Assembly: GCF_000015725.1 (NCBI RefSeq)
Contig: NC_008825.1
Coordinates: 1,798,001 to 1,862,000, forward strand
Source of the DNA: Methylibium petroleiphilum PM1
GTDB lineage: Bacteria; Pseudomonadota; Gammaproteobacteria; Burkholderiales; Burkholderiaceae_C
DNA length: 64,000 bases
Reading direction: 5' to 3'
The notes beneath the pieces were generated by a model that was not told where the DNA came from, ran no database searches, and was given only the letters and a program-made list of their open reading frames with translations. Position 1 is the stretch's first letter. Each line of letters opens with the position of its first letter. Positions 25,032 through 32,836 of this stretch are shown here, one piece after another. Both the position numbers and the translations under genes were made by a program.

Positions 25032-26336
25032 CTAGGCAGCGGCCCTGCGGCCGTCGCAGGCGCTGCGCCGCCGCACCAGCGACATCACCGTGGCGATGAA
25101 GGCCGCGATGGCCAGCACCGACAGCCAGGCGCCCGCCTGCCGCAGGCCGGCGCTGCCGGCCAGGCCGCCGGCCACGCGCAGCGCCACCGAGGCGTGCAGC
25201 AACACGAGCGGCGCAAACAGCCGGGGCGCAAACGGCACGGCCACACGCAGCACGGCCGGCAGGATGATGGGCGCGTGGCCAAGGACCATCGAGAACACGA
25301 AGCCCAGCAGCAGCGCATGCAGCGCGGCGTCCCAGGTGGCGGTGCCGGGCTGCAGGCCCTGCGTGGCCATCAGCCCGCCCGCTAGGCCCAGCCAGGCGTA
25401 GCCAGCCAGCAGGCACAGCGCCACGTAGCGGGGCAGGCCGCGCTGGCGCACGGTGCGGCGGGCGAGGTCGTGGCGCCACAGCCAGATCGCCAGGCCCAGC
25501 AGGGCTGCGCCGAAGCCGCGGGCGCCGGCCTTGGCCCAGACGGTGGCCGTCGAGCCCGGCGCCAGGGCATCCGGGGCCACCGGGTTGCCTGCCAGCACGC
25601 CCAGGGTGTGCACCAGCAGCGCCAGAGCCACTGAGGCCATCAGCACGGCAAAGCCGGCGGCCGCACCCGGCGGGCGCGGGGCCAGGCGGCTGAGCTCCAG
25701 CCGCTCGCCCGCGATGGTGAGCACCAGGAAAGCCAGCCACCACGGTACCACCGCGGCCACGCTGGCACTGGCCAGCAGCAGCGCGTTGCCGCAAGCCCAG
25801 GCGGCGGCGGCCAGCGCCAGCACGCTGACGACGGGCTCGGGCTGGCGGCGCCAGATGGCCAGCGTGGCCAGCAGCAGGGCCAGTGCGGCGAGCAGCCACA
25901 GGGCGGCGGCGGCAACGGCCAGGCCTGCCAGCTGGGCCGCTGTGCCCAGGGCCGCCAGCAGCGGCATGGCGTAGGGCAGTGCGCGCCGCGGCCAAGCGGC
26001 CTGTCGAGGCAGCGCCGTGACCAGGGCGACGGCGCGTTCAAGCGAAATGACGACACCGAAGAAGCCGCAGACCATCAGCGCCCCGTGGCCGACGGCGGCG
26101 CGGGCCAGCGCGGCCGGCGGGGCCTCGGGCACCCAGGCGCCCAGACGCCACAGCCCGGCAGCCAGGCCGAACAGCATCGCCAGCAACCCGGGCAGCAGCA
26201 GGGGCAGGCGCTGCCAGGCGGGGCCGCGGCGCGGTGGTGGCGACGGGGCGGCGAGGGCCGGCTTCACGACGACGCCACCCGCTCGGCCGGCTGCCCGCTG
26301 CGGCGGGCTAATGGTCGTGTTCAGGGTGGTACTCAT
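25032..26336 (-). CDS. NnrS-like multi-pass membrane protein
   Basis: This 434-residue protein has about twelve hydrophobic segments after a Pro-rich cytoplasmic start. The segments HGALMVCGFFGVVISLERAVAL and HALLLGFVFSMVLGHAPIILP resemble the heme- and copper-containing NnrS family, which reduces nitrosative stress. The predicted start overlaps the preceding gene by 29 bases and lacks a good ribosome binding site, so translation may begin slightly later. It is the last gene of the DUF2249-MIP18-NnrS set. Confidence 0.7.
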   Translation of the reverse strand: MSTTLNTTISPPQRAAGRAGGVVVKPALAAPSPPPRRGPAWQRLPLLLPGLLAMLFGLAAGLWRLGAWVPEAPPAALARAAVGHGALMVCGFFGVVISLERAVALVTALPRQAAWPRRALPYAMPLLAALGTAAQLAGLAVAAAALWLLAALALLLATLAIWRRQPEPVVSVLALAAAAWACGNALLLASASVAAVVPWWLAFLVLTIAGERLELSRLAPRPPGAAAGFAVLMASVALALLVHTLGVLAGNPVAPDALAPGSTATVWAKAGARGFGAALLGLAIWLWRHDLARRTVRQRGLPRYVALCLLAGYAWLGLAGGLMATQGLQPGTATWDAALHALLLGFVFSMVLGHAPIILPAVLRVAVPFAPRLFAPLVLLHASVALRVAGGLAGSAGLRQAGAWLSVLAIAAFIATVMSLVRRRSACDGRRAAA

Positions 26337-26655
26337 TCTCGGGATCCCAACCGAGCTGCTCCCGCGCCGCGGGGCTGAGCCGGCTGGGGTGCCAGGCGGG
26401 CTCGTCGAGCACCTGCACCTGCACGGCCTGGTCGGCGCCGACGGCGGCTTGCAGCTCGGCCTCCGCGTCCTCGGCGATCAGCCCCGCCATCGGGCAGGCG
26501 GCGCTGGTCATGATGAGGTCCAGCGCCACGGCGTCCGCGTCGTCGCGCAGGCCTTCCACCAGCCCCATGTCGACGATGTTGATGCCCGACTCGGGGTCGA
26601 TCACGCGTTCCAGCGCGGCGCGCAGCGCGGGGGGCCAAGTGGCGGGGGCGTTCAT
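26308..26655 (-). CDS. MIP18/DUF59 iron-sulfur assembly factor
   Basis: This protein of about 115 residues is related to SufT/PaaD. It shows the family core VIDPESGINIVDMGLVEGL and the conserved TSAACPMAGLIAED segment with its Cys, and ends in a His-rich tail (EYHPEHDH). Such proteins help mature iron-sulfur enzymes. ATG 26655 overlaps the DUF2249 stop (ATGA), fixing the start. Its position suggests a role in repairing clusters damaged by NO. Confidence 0.85.
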   Translation of the reverse strand: MNAPATWPPALRAALERVIDPESGINIVDMGLVEGLRDDADAVALDLIMTSAACPMAGLIAEDAEAELQAAVGADQAVQVQVLDEPAWHPSRLSPAAREQLGWDPENEYHPEHDH

Positions 26656-26957
26656 GGCGAACACTGGCAGTGGCCGCAGCAGCCGCTGGTGTCGCCCAAC
26701 GGCTGGCCCTCGGCCACGCGGCCGATGCGCACCTGCCAGACGGCGGGCCCCTGCTGCAGGTAACGCCAGTCGAACTGGCCGGTGCGCGTGCGGTCGAACT
26801 GAAAGAACAGCGGCAGCGGGTCGTGGTCGTTGACGATCTCGAACGCATCACCCGGGGCGAGTGCGTCGAAGGTGCCGAAGATCAACGGGTGGCGCTGCGG
26901 CGGTGGCACGGTGCGCACGTCGATCGAGCGGGGTTCGGCGATGAGGGTGTCGGACAT
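26652..26957 (-). CDS. DUF2249 domain protein
   Basis: This 101-residue protein has the DUF2249 pattern: SIDVRTVPPPQRHPLIFGTFDAL, the NDHDPLPLFFQFD core and an FDWRYLQQGPAVWQV strand. The C-terminus is Cys-rich (SGCCGHCQCSP), suggesting metal binding. The family clusters with denitrification and NO-response genes, and its role is unknown. It leads a coupled three-gene set with an Fnr/Dnr box about 67 bases upstream of its ATG. Confidence 0.85.
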   Translation of the reverse strand: MSDTLIAEPRSIDVRTVPPPQRHPLIFGTFDALAPGDAFEIVNDHDPLPLFFQFDRTRTGQFDWRYLQQGPAVWQVRIGRVAEGQPLGDTSGCCGHCQCSP

Positions 26958-27017
26958 GGCGGTCAAGGGCAGGATTGAGGAACGCGCCCATTGAGCCCGC
27001 TCGGCGCCCGGCCTGCC

Positions 27018-27031
27018 TTGACCCGGTTCAA
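27018..27031. promoter_or_regulatory. Fnr/Dnr-type box upstream of the DUF2249 gene
   Basis: TTGACCCGGTTCAA matches eight of ten consensus positions. At -41.5 it would start transcription near 26983, a 26-base leader to the DUF2249 ATG. It lies immediately after the end of nnrS, so the DUF2249 set has its own promoter. Confidence 0.6.
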
Positions 27032-27034
27032 GAA

Positions 27035-28336
27035 TCAGCCCGGCCGCCCGTCGGCCCGCGGCCGGCCCATCCAGCGGCCGTAGCGCAGCGCCCAGCCCAC
27101 CGCGGCCGCGGCCCAGGCAAAGGCGGCCAGCAGCAGCAGCGCCACGGGCGCGTCGGGCCACAGCGCCGACAGCACACGCGCCACCGCCGCCAGTTGCACC
27201 GCGCCGTACAGCAGCAGCGCGGGCCCGTCGGCCACCAGCGGCCGGCCGCTGTGGCCGGCGGCCACGCGCGTGATCATCGCCAGCAGCGTAGCCCCCAGGA
27301 AGCCCACCGTCAGCGCATGCAGCGGCGCCAGGCCCAGCGAGCCGGGACCGATCTGCCACAGCGCCATCCCGCGGGCCACGGCCAGCAGCGCAAACGTGAT
27401 CCCCAGCCACACAAAGCCAGCGTGCAGCATGGCCAGCAGCCGCACCGCGAAGCTCTGCACCAGGCCCCAGCGCAGCGCCAGCCACAGCATGAGCACCGCC
27501 GTGGGGGCCTGCACGGCCAGCAGCAGGGCCTGTGCCCAGGCCGGCAGCACGCCCAGCATCGCCTCGGCCGCGGAGCCGCTGGCGGTGGCCAGCAGCGCGG
27601 CCAGCATCCACTGCAGCAGCGCGTCGGGCCGCCAGGCGTGGTGCAGCGGCAGGGCGCTGGTGGTGAAGAAGGGCAGCATGCGGTGCGACACGATGGCGAA
27701 CACCGGCGCCACGAAGCCCCACAGCAGGACGGCCGTGGTCGCGCGGGCGATGTCCACACGGCCCGCCGCCAGGGCCAGTGCCGCCACCCCCATGGCCGCC
27801 GCGCCCAGGGCGCTGGTGGCCACAATGGCGCGGGCGTGCAGCGTGTCGGGCACGCGGCTGGCGCGCACCAGCCGCCCAAACCGCCACAGCAGCCGAGTCC
27901 ACACGGCCGCTGCGCCCAGCAGGCCCGCAGCGGCCAGCCCTGCGTGCAGGTGCACGCCCAGCAGCAGCACGGCCATCGCGGCGCCATACGCCAGCACGGC
28001 CCGCACCAGGCTGCTGCCGGGCACGTCGGGCAGGCCCAGCCAGCGCGGGCCGGCCGTGAACAGGAAGCCGATCATGAACAGCGGATTGAACGCCACCGCC
28101 ATGAGCAGGCCGTGCGCCACCGGTGGCACCACGGCCCAGGGCGTGGCGATGCCCGCGTGGCGCAGCGCCAGCATGAGCGCCCACCACAGCCCCGTGGCCG
28201 CCAGCGCCACGCCGCCGGCAAAGAAGGCCAGGCGATGCGGCGCCGTGGCCAGCCGCGCCCAGCGCCAGGGCGTGGCCGCCGCCGCGCTGGGCGGTGGCGT
28301 CGGGCTGCTGTGGGCTGCCGGCCGGATCGGGATCAC
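27035..28336 (-). CDS. nnrS: NnrS family heme-copper membrane protein
   Basis: This 433-residue protein has about twelve membrane segments and the NnrS signature FFAGGVALAATGLWWALML, then HGLLMAVAFNPLFMIGFLFTAGPRWLG and HRMLPFFTTSALP. NnrS lowers NO damage to metabolism during denitrification. Translation starts at GTG 28336, which overlaps the carbonic anhydrase stop (GTGA). It is the last gene of the long nar operon. Confidence 0.88.
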   Translation of the reverse strand: MIPIRPAAHSSPTPPPSAAAATPWRWARLATAPHRLAFFAGGVALAATGLWWALMLALRHAGIATPWAVVPPVAHGLLMAVAFNPLFMIGFLFTAGPRWLGLPDVPGSSLVRAVLAYGAAMAVLLLGVHLHAGLAAAGLLGAAAVWTRLLWRFGRLVRASRVPDTLHARAIVATSALGAAAMGVAALALAAGRVDIARATTAVLLWGFVAPVFAIVSHRMLPFFTTSALPLHHAWRPDALLQWMLAALLATASGSAAEAMLGVLPAWAQALLLAVQAPTAVLMLWLALRWGLVQSFAVRLLAMLHAGFVWLGITFALLAVARGMALWQIGPGSLGLAPLHALTVGFLGATLLAMITRVAAGHSGRPLVADGPALLLYGAVQLAAVARVLSALWPDAPVALLLLAAFAWAAAAVGWALRYGRWMGRPRADGRPG

Positions 28337-29019
28337 ACGGGCTCCTGGATGCCCTCAGCACCAAAGCCTTCCGAGAAGCGGTACGGCCCGGTGCCGGCGT
28401 TGTCGGCCAGGCCGGCGGGCACGAAGCCGCCGCGCTGGATGTCGAAGACGTGGATCTCGCCGTCCTCGATGACGTAGTGCCAGCCGTGCAGCGAGAGCAC
28501 CCCGGCCTCGACCCGCTCGCGCACCATGGGGTAGTCCATCAGCCGCTCGAGCTGCAGCACGATGGCGCGCTGCTCGGTGCGGCGCAGCGCCTCGGGCCCA
28601 GGGTCTGCCACGGGCAGCGTGGCCTCGCGGCCCAGTTCCAGCCAGGCGCGCAGGTTGGTAGCGCTGGCGGGCACCTCGCCGTACAGCGCACGGATGGCGC
28701 CGCAGTGCGTGTGCCCGCAGACCACGATGCGCTGCACGTTCAGGTTCAGCACCGCGAACTCGATGGCCGCGGCTGTGCCGTGGAAGCCCTGGCTCTGGTC
28801 GTGCGGCGGCACGAAGGCGCCGACGTTGCGCACCAGGAACAGCTCGCCCGGGCCTGCGCCCGTGAGAAGGTAGGGCACGATGCGCGAATCGCTGCAGCCG
28901 ATGAACAGCGTGGTCGGGTGCTGGCCGTCGTCCACCAGGTGGCGGAACAGGCTGCGCTGCGTGGGGAAGGCGTCGTCGTGGAAGCGGCGCAGGCGCTGCA
29001 GCAGGTCGTCTTCGGGCAT
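28333..29019 (-). CDS. can: Beta-class carbonic anhydrase
   Basis: This 228-residue enzyme interconverts CO2 and bicarbonate. The zinc ligands are Cys42 (FIGCSDSRI, with the Asp44/Arg46 dyad), His103 and Cys106 (CGHTHCGAI). Length is normal. It lies between the parvulin and nnrS in the nar operon, an unusual context. It may supply or clear bicarbonate during anaerobic growth, but that is inference. Confidence 0.9.
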   Translation of the reverse strand: MPEDDLLQRLRRFHDDAFPTQRSLFRHLVDDGQHPTTLFIGCSDSRIVPYLLTGAGPGELFLVRNVGAFVPPHDQSQGFHGTAAAIEFAVLNLNVQRIVVCGHTHCGAIRALYGEVPASATNLRAWLELGREATLPVADPGPEALRRTEQRAIVLQLERLMDYPMVRERVEAGVLSLHGWHYVIEDGEIHVFDIQRGGFVPAGLADNAGTGPYRFSEGFGAEGIQEPV

Positions 29020-29032
29020 GGCGGGCCCTGGG

Positions 29033-29827
29033 CTACTGCAGCAACGGCGAGTCGGCGGCGTCGAGCTCGACGCCTTCGATGTGGGCCTCGCCGGCCAGAC
29101 GTTGCAGGTGCTGGCGCAGCGCCGTCGCAAAAGCCTGGCGCTGCAGCGCGGCGCGCACCGAGGCCTGCACGGCCTCGAAGCCGGGCACGCGGCCGCTCTG
29201 GCGTTGCAGCACCTCCACCACGTGCAGGCCGAAGCGTGTGTGCACCAGGCGCGGCAGCATGCCCAGCTCGGGCTGGCCAAACAAGGCGCGGGCGAACTCG
29301 GGCGCGCAGTCCGCAGCCTCGAGCCAGCCGAGCTCGCCGCCGTGTTCGCCGCTGGGGCAGTTGCTCAGGCGCGCGGCGGCGGTGGCGAAACGGTCGCCCT
29401 CGGCCACGGGCGCATCGATCTCGCTGCGGCTGCGGCTGCGCAGCTCCACCAGGCAGGCCTCGGCGCGGGCGCGCAGCCTGGTGATGTCCACGCCGTCGGT
29501 CACGCCGAACAGGATGTGGCGCACGCGCACGCGCTCGCCCTGGGCAAAGCGAGTCGGGTTGGCGGCGTGCCAGCGGCGGCAGGTGGCCTCGTCGGGCTCG
29601 GGCACGGCCAGGGCCTGCGAGAGCAGGGCCTCGATGGCCTCGCTGGCGGCTTCGCTGGGCGCGCCCTCTACCGGGGCGGGGTCGTCGGCGGCCAGCAGGC
29701 CCTGGGCCATGGCTTGCTGGCGCAGCAGCTCCTGGTGGGCGCGGCGGCGCAGCTCGTCGGCCGGCAGCGTGCCTTCGGCGGCCGTGGCGAGTGCCACGCC
29801 GTTGACGTGAGGCAGGGCGGCGTTCAT
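29033..29827 (-). CDS. Parvulin-type peptidyl-prolyl isomerase (NifM-like)
   Basis: This 264-residue cytoplasmic protein has no signal peptide. An N-terminal helical region (about 1-95) is followed by a parvulin domain with RVRHILFGVTDG and GGELGWLEAADCAPEFARALF. The HTRFGLHVVEVL segment comes last. It overlaps narI by four bases (ATGA) and is the gene right after narGHJI. In other bacteria a parvulin in this position helps assemble nitrate reductase, and I infer the same here. Confidence 0.85.
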   Translation of the reverse strand: MNAALPHVNGVALATAAEGTLPADELRRRAHQELLRQQAMAQGLLAADDPAPVEGAPSEAASEAIEALLSQALAVPEPDEATCRRWHAANPTRFAQGERVRVRHILFGVTDGVDITRLRARAEACLVELRSRSRSEIDAPVAEGDRFATAAARLSNCPSGEHGGELGWLEAADCAPEFARALFGQPELGMLPRLVHTRFGLHVVEVLQRQSGRVPGFEAVQASVRAALQRQAFATALRQHLQRLAGEAHIEGVELDAADSPLLQ

Positions 29828-30543
29828 CGACGCACCCCGCCGTTGTGGCCTGCCGGCAGGTTGAGCCGCCGCGAACGCACCAGCTGGTAGGGCCGCAGCA
29901 GGTAGCTCACGCTGCCGAAGCCGCTCCACACGTGCACCAGGCGGCTGAAGGGGAACAGCAGGAAGATCGTCAGCCCGAGCACGATGTGCACCTGGTACGG
30001 CCAGGCCATGTTCACCAGGCCCGCGGCGTCGGGGTTGAAGGTGACGATGCCCTGCGCCCAGTGCGACAGGATCAGCATCATCGAGCCGTCGCTGTGGCCC
30101 AGCGAGAAGGGCAGCGTCACCAGGCCCAGGCTCAGCTGCACCCAAAGGATCCACAGGATGGCGAGGTCCGTGCGGTGGCTGGTGTAGCGGATGCGCGGGT
30201 CGGTCATGCGGCGCCAGATCAGGCCGCTCAGGCCGATGAAGCACACGGCGCCGGCCACGCCGCCGGCCACGATGGCCAGCATCTGCTTCTGCGCCGGCGT
30301 GACGAACAGCGTGTAGACGGCGGTGGGCGTGAGCATGCCCACCGCATGGCCGAAGAACAGGAACAGGATGCCGGCGTGGAACATCACGCTGGCCCAGCCC
30401 AGGTTGCCCTTGCGCAGCATCTGGCTGGAATCGCTTTTCCAGGTGTACTGGTCGCGGTCGAAGCGGGCCAGGCTGCCCATCAGGAAGACGGCCAGGCAGA
30501 TGTACGGGTAGACCGCAAAGAGGAAGTGGTGGAGGGAGCTCAT
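29824..30543 (-). CDS. narI: Respiratory nitrate reductase gamma subunit NarI
   Basis: This 239-residue b-type cytochrome has five membrane segments and His residues for two hemes (for example FHAGILFLFFGHAVG and the late QVHIVLGLTIFLLFPFSRLVHVW). It takes electrons from quinol and passes them to NarH. Length and motifs are typical. Confidence 0.95.
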   Translation of the reverse strand: MSSLHHFLFAVYPYICLAVFLMGSLARFDRDQYTWKSDSSQMLRKGNLGWASVMFHAGILFLFFGHAVGMLTPTAVYTLFVTPAQKQMLAIVAGGVAGAVCFIGLSGLIWRRMTDPRIRYTSHRTDLAILWILWVQLSLGLVTLPFSLGHSDGSMMLILSHWAQGIVTFNPDAAGLVNMAWPYQVHIVLGLTIFLLFPFSRLVHVWSGFGSVSYLLRPYQLVRSRRLNLPAGHNGGVRR

Positions 30544-30567
30544 GGCGCGGTGTCCTTCGGCGTGCGC

Positions 30568-31269
30568 TCAGGCCGCGTGGCGCGCGGCATCACCGGCGGC
30601 CTTGCGGTGGATGTGGATGGGTTGCGGCTGGTCGGGCCTCGACTGACCCGATGTGGAGCAGCCGCCGAAGGCCTCGGGCTCCGCCCAGGCCTCGTCCAGC
30701 TCGGGCTCGGGCGGCAACTGCACGCGCTCGGCGCGCTCGCCGGCCAGCTCCAGCACGGCGGCCAGCAGGCTGGCGTAGGGCGATCCGCGGTCCAGCGTGG
30801 CCGTGAAGATGGCGCGCACGATGTGCGCCAGCTCGCGCAGGAACTCGCGCGCCGCCTCGGGCGGCTGCGTGCTCGCGTACTCCAGCACCACGGGCAGGTG
30901 GTCCGGCAGTTCGCCGTCGGTGAGCAGCAGGCCGGCGCGCTCGTAGGTCTGCACCAGGTCGATCATCGCGGGGCCGCGGTCGCGGCTGTCGCCGTGCACG
31001 TGCTCGAACAGGTGCAGTGCGGTGCGGCGGCCGCGGTCGAACAGCTCCACGTACTCGGCCTCGGTGCGCAGCGCCGGCAGCTTGATCAGCCGCTCGATCA
31101 AGGCCTGCACCTCGGTGAGGCGATGGCCCTGCAGCGCGCCTTCGTCGACCAGCGCCTGCGCGATGGCCGGCAGCGCCGCGCGCAGCTCGTCGTCGGGATA
31201 GCGCAGCAGCCAGGCGATGGCGCGCAGCGTGTGCGCCATGCGGCGCGGGGCGGTGTTGAAGAAGGCCAT
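30568..31269 (-). CDS. narJ: Nitrate reductase assembly chaperone NarJ
   Basis: This 233-residue TorD/DMSO-type chaperone inserts molybdenum cofactor into NarG and does not form part of the final enzyme. The motif YVELFDRGRRTALHLFEHVHGDSRDRG is diagnostic. GGAG lies eight bases before ATG 31269. A GTG at 31275 that overlaps the narH stop is too close to that site. The C-terminal tail (about 200-233) is poorly conserved. Confidence 0.93.
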   Translation of the reverse strand: MAFFNTAPRRMAHTLRAIAWLLRYPDDELRAALPAIAQALVDEGALQGHRLTEVQALIERLIKLPALRTEAEYVELFDRGRRTALHLFEHVHGDSRDRGPAMIDLVQTYERAGLLLTDGELPDHLPVVLEYASTQPPEAAREFLRELAHIVRAIFTATLDRGSPYASLLAAVLELAGERAERVQLPPEPELDEAWAEPEAFGGCSTSGQSRPDQPQPIHIHRKAAGDAARHAA

Positions 31270-31271
31270 GG

Positions 31272-32804
31272 TCACAGCTCCGCCTTGATGGGAATGGTGC
31301 GCTTCTTCTCGCTGCCGAAAAGACTCGTCTCGGTGGTGCCCTCGCTGCAGCCGTTGCCGAAGCTGAAGCCGCAGCCGCCGCGCACGTTGAAGGCGTTCTC
31401 AGCGTACTCGCGGTGCGTGGTGGGGATGACGAAGCGGTCTTCGTAGTTCGCGATGGCCATGATCTTGTACATGTCCTCCACCGTGGCCTGGCTGATGCCG
31501 GCCTGCTGCAGCGGTGCGCTGTTGTCGGCACCGTCGACGTGGCGGCCGCGCATGAATGCGCGCATGGCCAGCATGCGTTCGAGCGCGCGCACCACCGGGG
31601 CCTCGTCGCCCGCCGTCAGCAGGTTGGCGAGGTACTTCACGGGGATGCGCAGCTGGCGCACGTCGGGCAGTTCGCCCACCGTGCCGACGTGCCCCGCCTG
31701 CGCCGCCGCGGTGATCGGCGACAGCGGCGGCACGTACCACACCATCGGCAGCGTGCGGTACTCGGGGTGCAGCGGCAGGGCCACCTTCCACTCCACCGCC
31801 ATCTTGTAGACGGGGCTGTTGCGCGCCGCGTCCATCCAGGCTTCCGGGATGCCGTCGGCGCGCGCCTGCGCGATCACCTTCGGGTCGTTCGGGTCGAGGA
31901 AGATGTCGAGCTGCGCCTGGTACAGGTCGGCGTCCTTGGGCACCGACGCGGCCTCGGCGATGCGGTCGGCGTCGTACAGCAGCACGCCCAGGTAGCGGAT
32001 GCGGCCGACGCAGGTTTCAGAGCACACCGTGGGTTGCCCGGCCTCGATCCGCGGGTAGCAGAAGATGCACTTCTCGGCCTTGCCGCTCTTCCAGTTGTAA
32101 TAGATCTTCTTGTAGGGGCAGCCGCTCACGCACATGCGCCAGCCGCGGCACTTGTCCTGGTCGATGAGGACGATGCCGTCTTCCTCGCGCTTGTAGATGC
32201 TGCCGCTGGGGCAGCTGGCCACGCAGGCCGGGTTCAGGCAGTGCTCGCACAGGCGCGGCAGGTACATCATGAAGGTGTTCTCGAACTCGCCGAGCATGGC
32301 CTTCTGCGCTGCTTCAAACCCGTCGAGGTTGGCGTCGACGCTGCGCTTGCTGAACTCGCCGCCCAGGATCTCCTCCCAGTTCGGGCCCCACTCGATCTTC
32401 TCCATCCGCTGGCCCGTGATCAGGCTGCGCGGCCGCGCGGTGGGAGCATGCTTCATTTCCGGCGCCGACTGCAGGTGGTCGTAGTCGAAGGTGAAGGGCT
32501 CGTAGTAGTCGTCGATCTCGGGCAGGTTGGGGTTGGCGAACAGCTTCATCAGCAGCTGCCACTTGCCGCCCTGCCTGGGCTGCAGCTTGCCGTCGGGCTT
32601 GCGCACCCAGCCGCCGTTCCACTTGGTCTGGTTCTCCCATTCCTTGGGGTAGCCGATGCCGGGCTTGGTCTCGACGTTGTTGAACCAGGCGTACTCGACG
32701 CCGGGGCGGCTGGTCCAGACGTTCTTGCAGGTCACGCTGCAGGTGTGGCAGCCGATGCACTTGTCCAGGTTGAGCACCATGCCGATCTGTGCACGTACTT
32801 TCAT
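31272..32804 (-). CDS. narH: Nitrate reductase beta subunit NarH
   Basis: This 510-residue iron-sulfur subunit carries four Cys clusters: CIGCHTCSVTC near 16, CEHCLNPACVASC, CRGWRMCVSGC and CIFCYPRIEAGQPTVC. In the third cluster a Trp replaces one Cys, as expected for the 3Fe-4S centre. It relays electrons from NarI heme to NarG at the inner face of the membrane. Start at ATG 32804, after a 32-base gap from narG. Confidence 0.95.
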   Translation of the reverse strand: MKVRAQIGMVLNLDKCIGCHTCSVTCKNVWTSRPGVEYAWFNNVETKPGIGYPKEWENQTKWNGGWVRKPDGKLQPRQGGKWQLLMKLFANPNLPEIDDYYEPFTFDYDHLQSAPEMKHAPTARPRSLITGQRMEKIEWGPNWEEILGGEFSKRSVDANLDGFEAAQKAMLGEFENTFMMYLPRLCEHCLNPACVASCPSGSIYKREEDGIVLIDQDKCRGWRMCVSGCPYKKIYYNWKSGKAEKCIFCYPRIEAGQPTVCSETCVGRIRYLGVLLYDADRIAEAASVPKDADLYQAQLDIFLDPNDPKVIAQARADGIPEAWMDAARNSPVYKMAVEWKVALPLHPEYRTLPMVWYVPPLSPITAAAQAGHVGTVGELPDVRQLRIPVKYLANLLTAGDEAPVVRALERMLAMRAFMRGRHVDGADNSAPLQQAGISQATVEDMYKIMAIANYEDRFVIPTTHREYAENAFNVRGGCGFSFGNGCSEGTTETSLFGSEKKRTIPIKAEL

Positions 32805-32836
32805 CGCGATCTCCTTGTTCGTGGCGGTCGGCGTGC

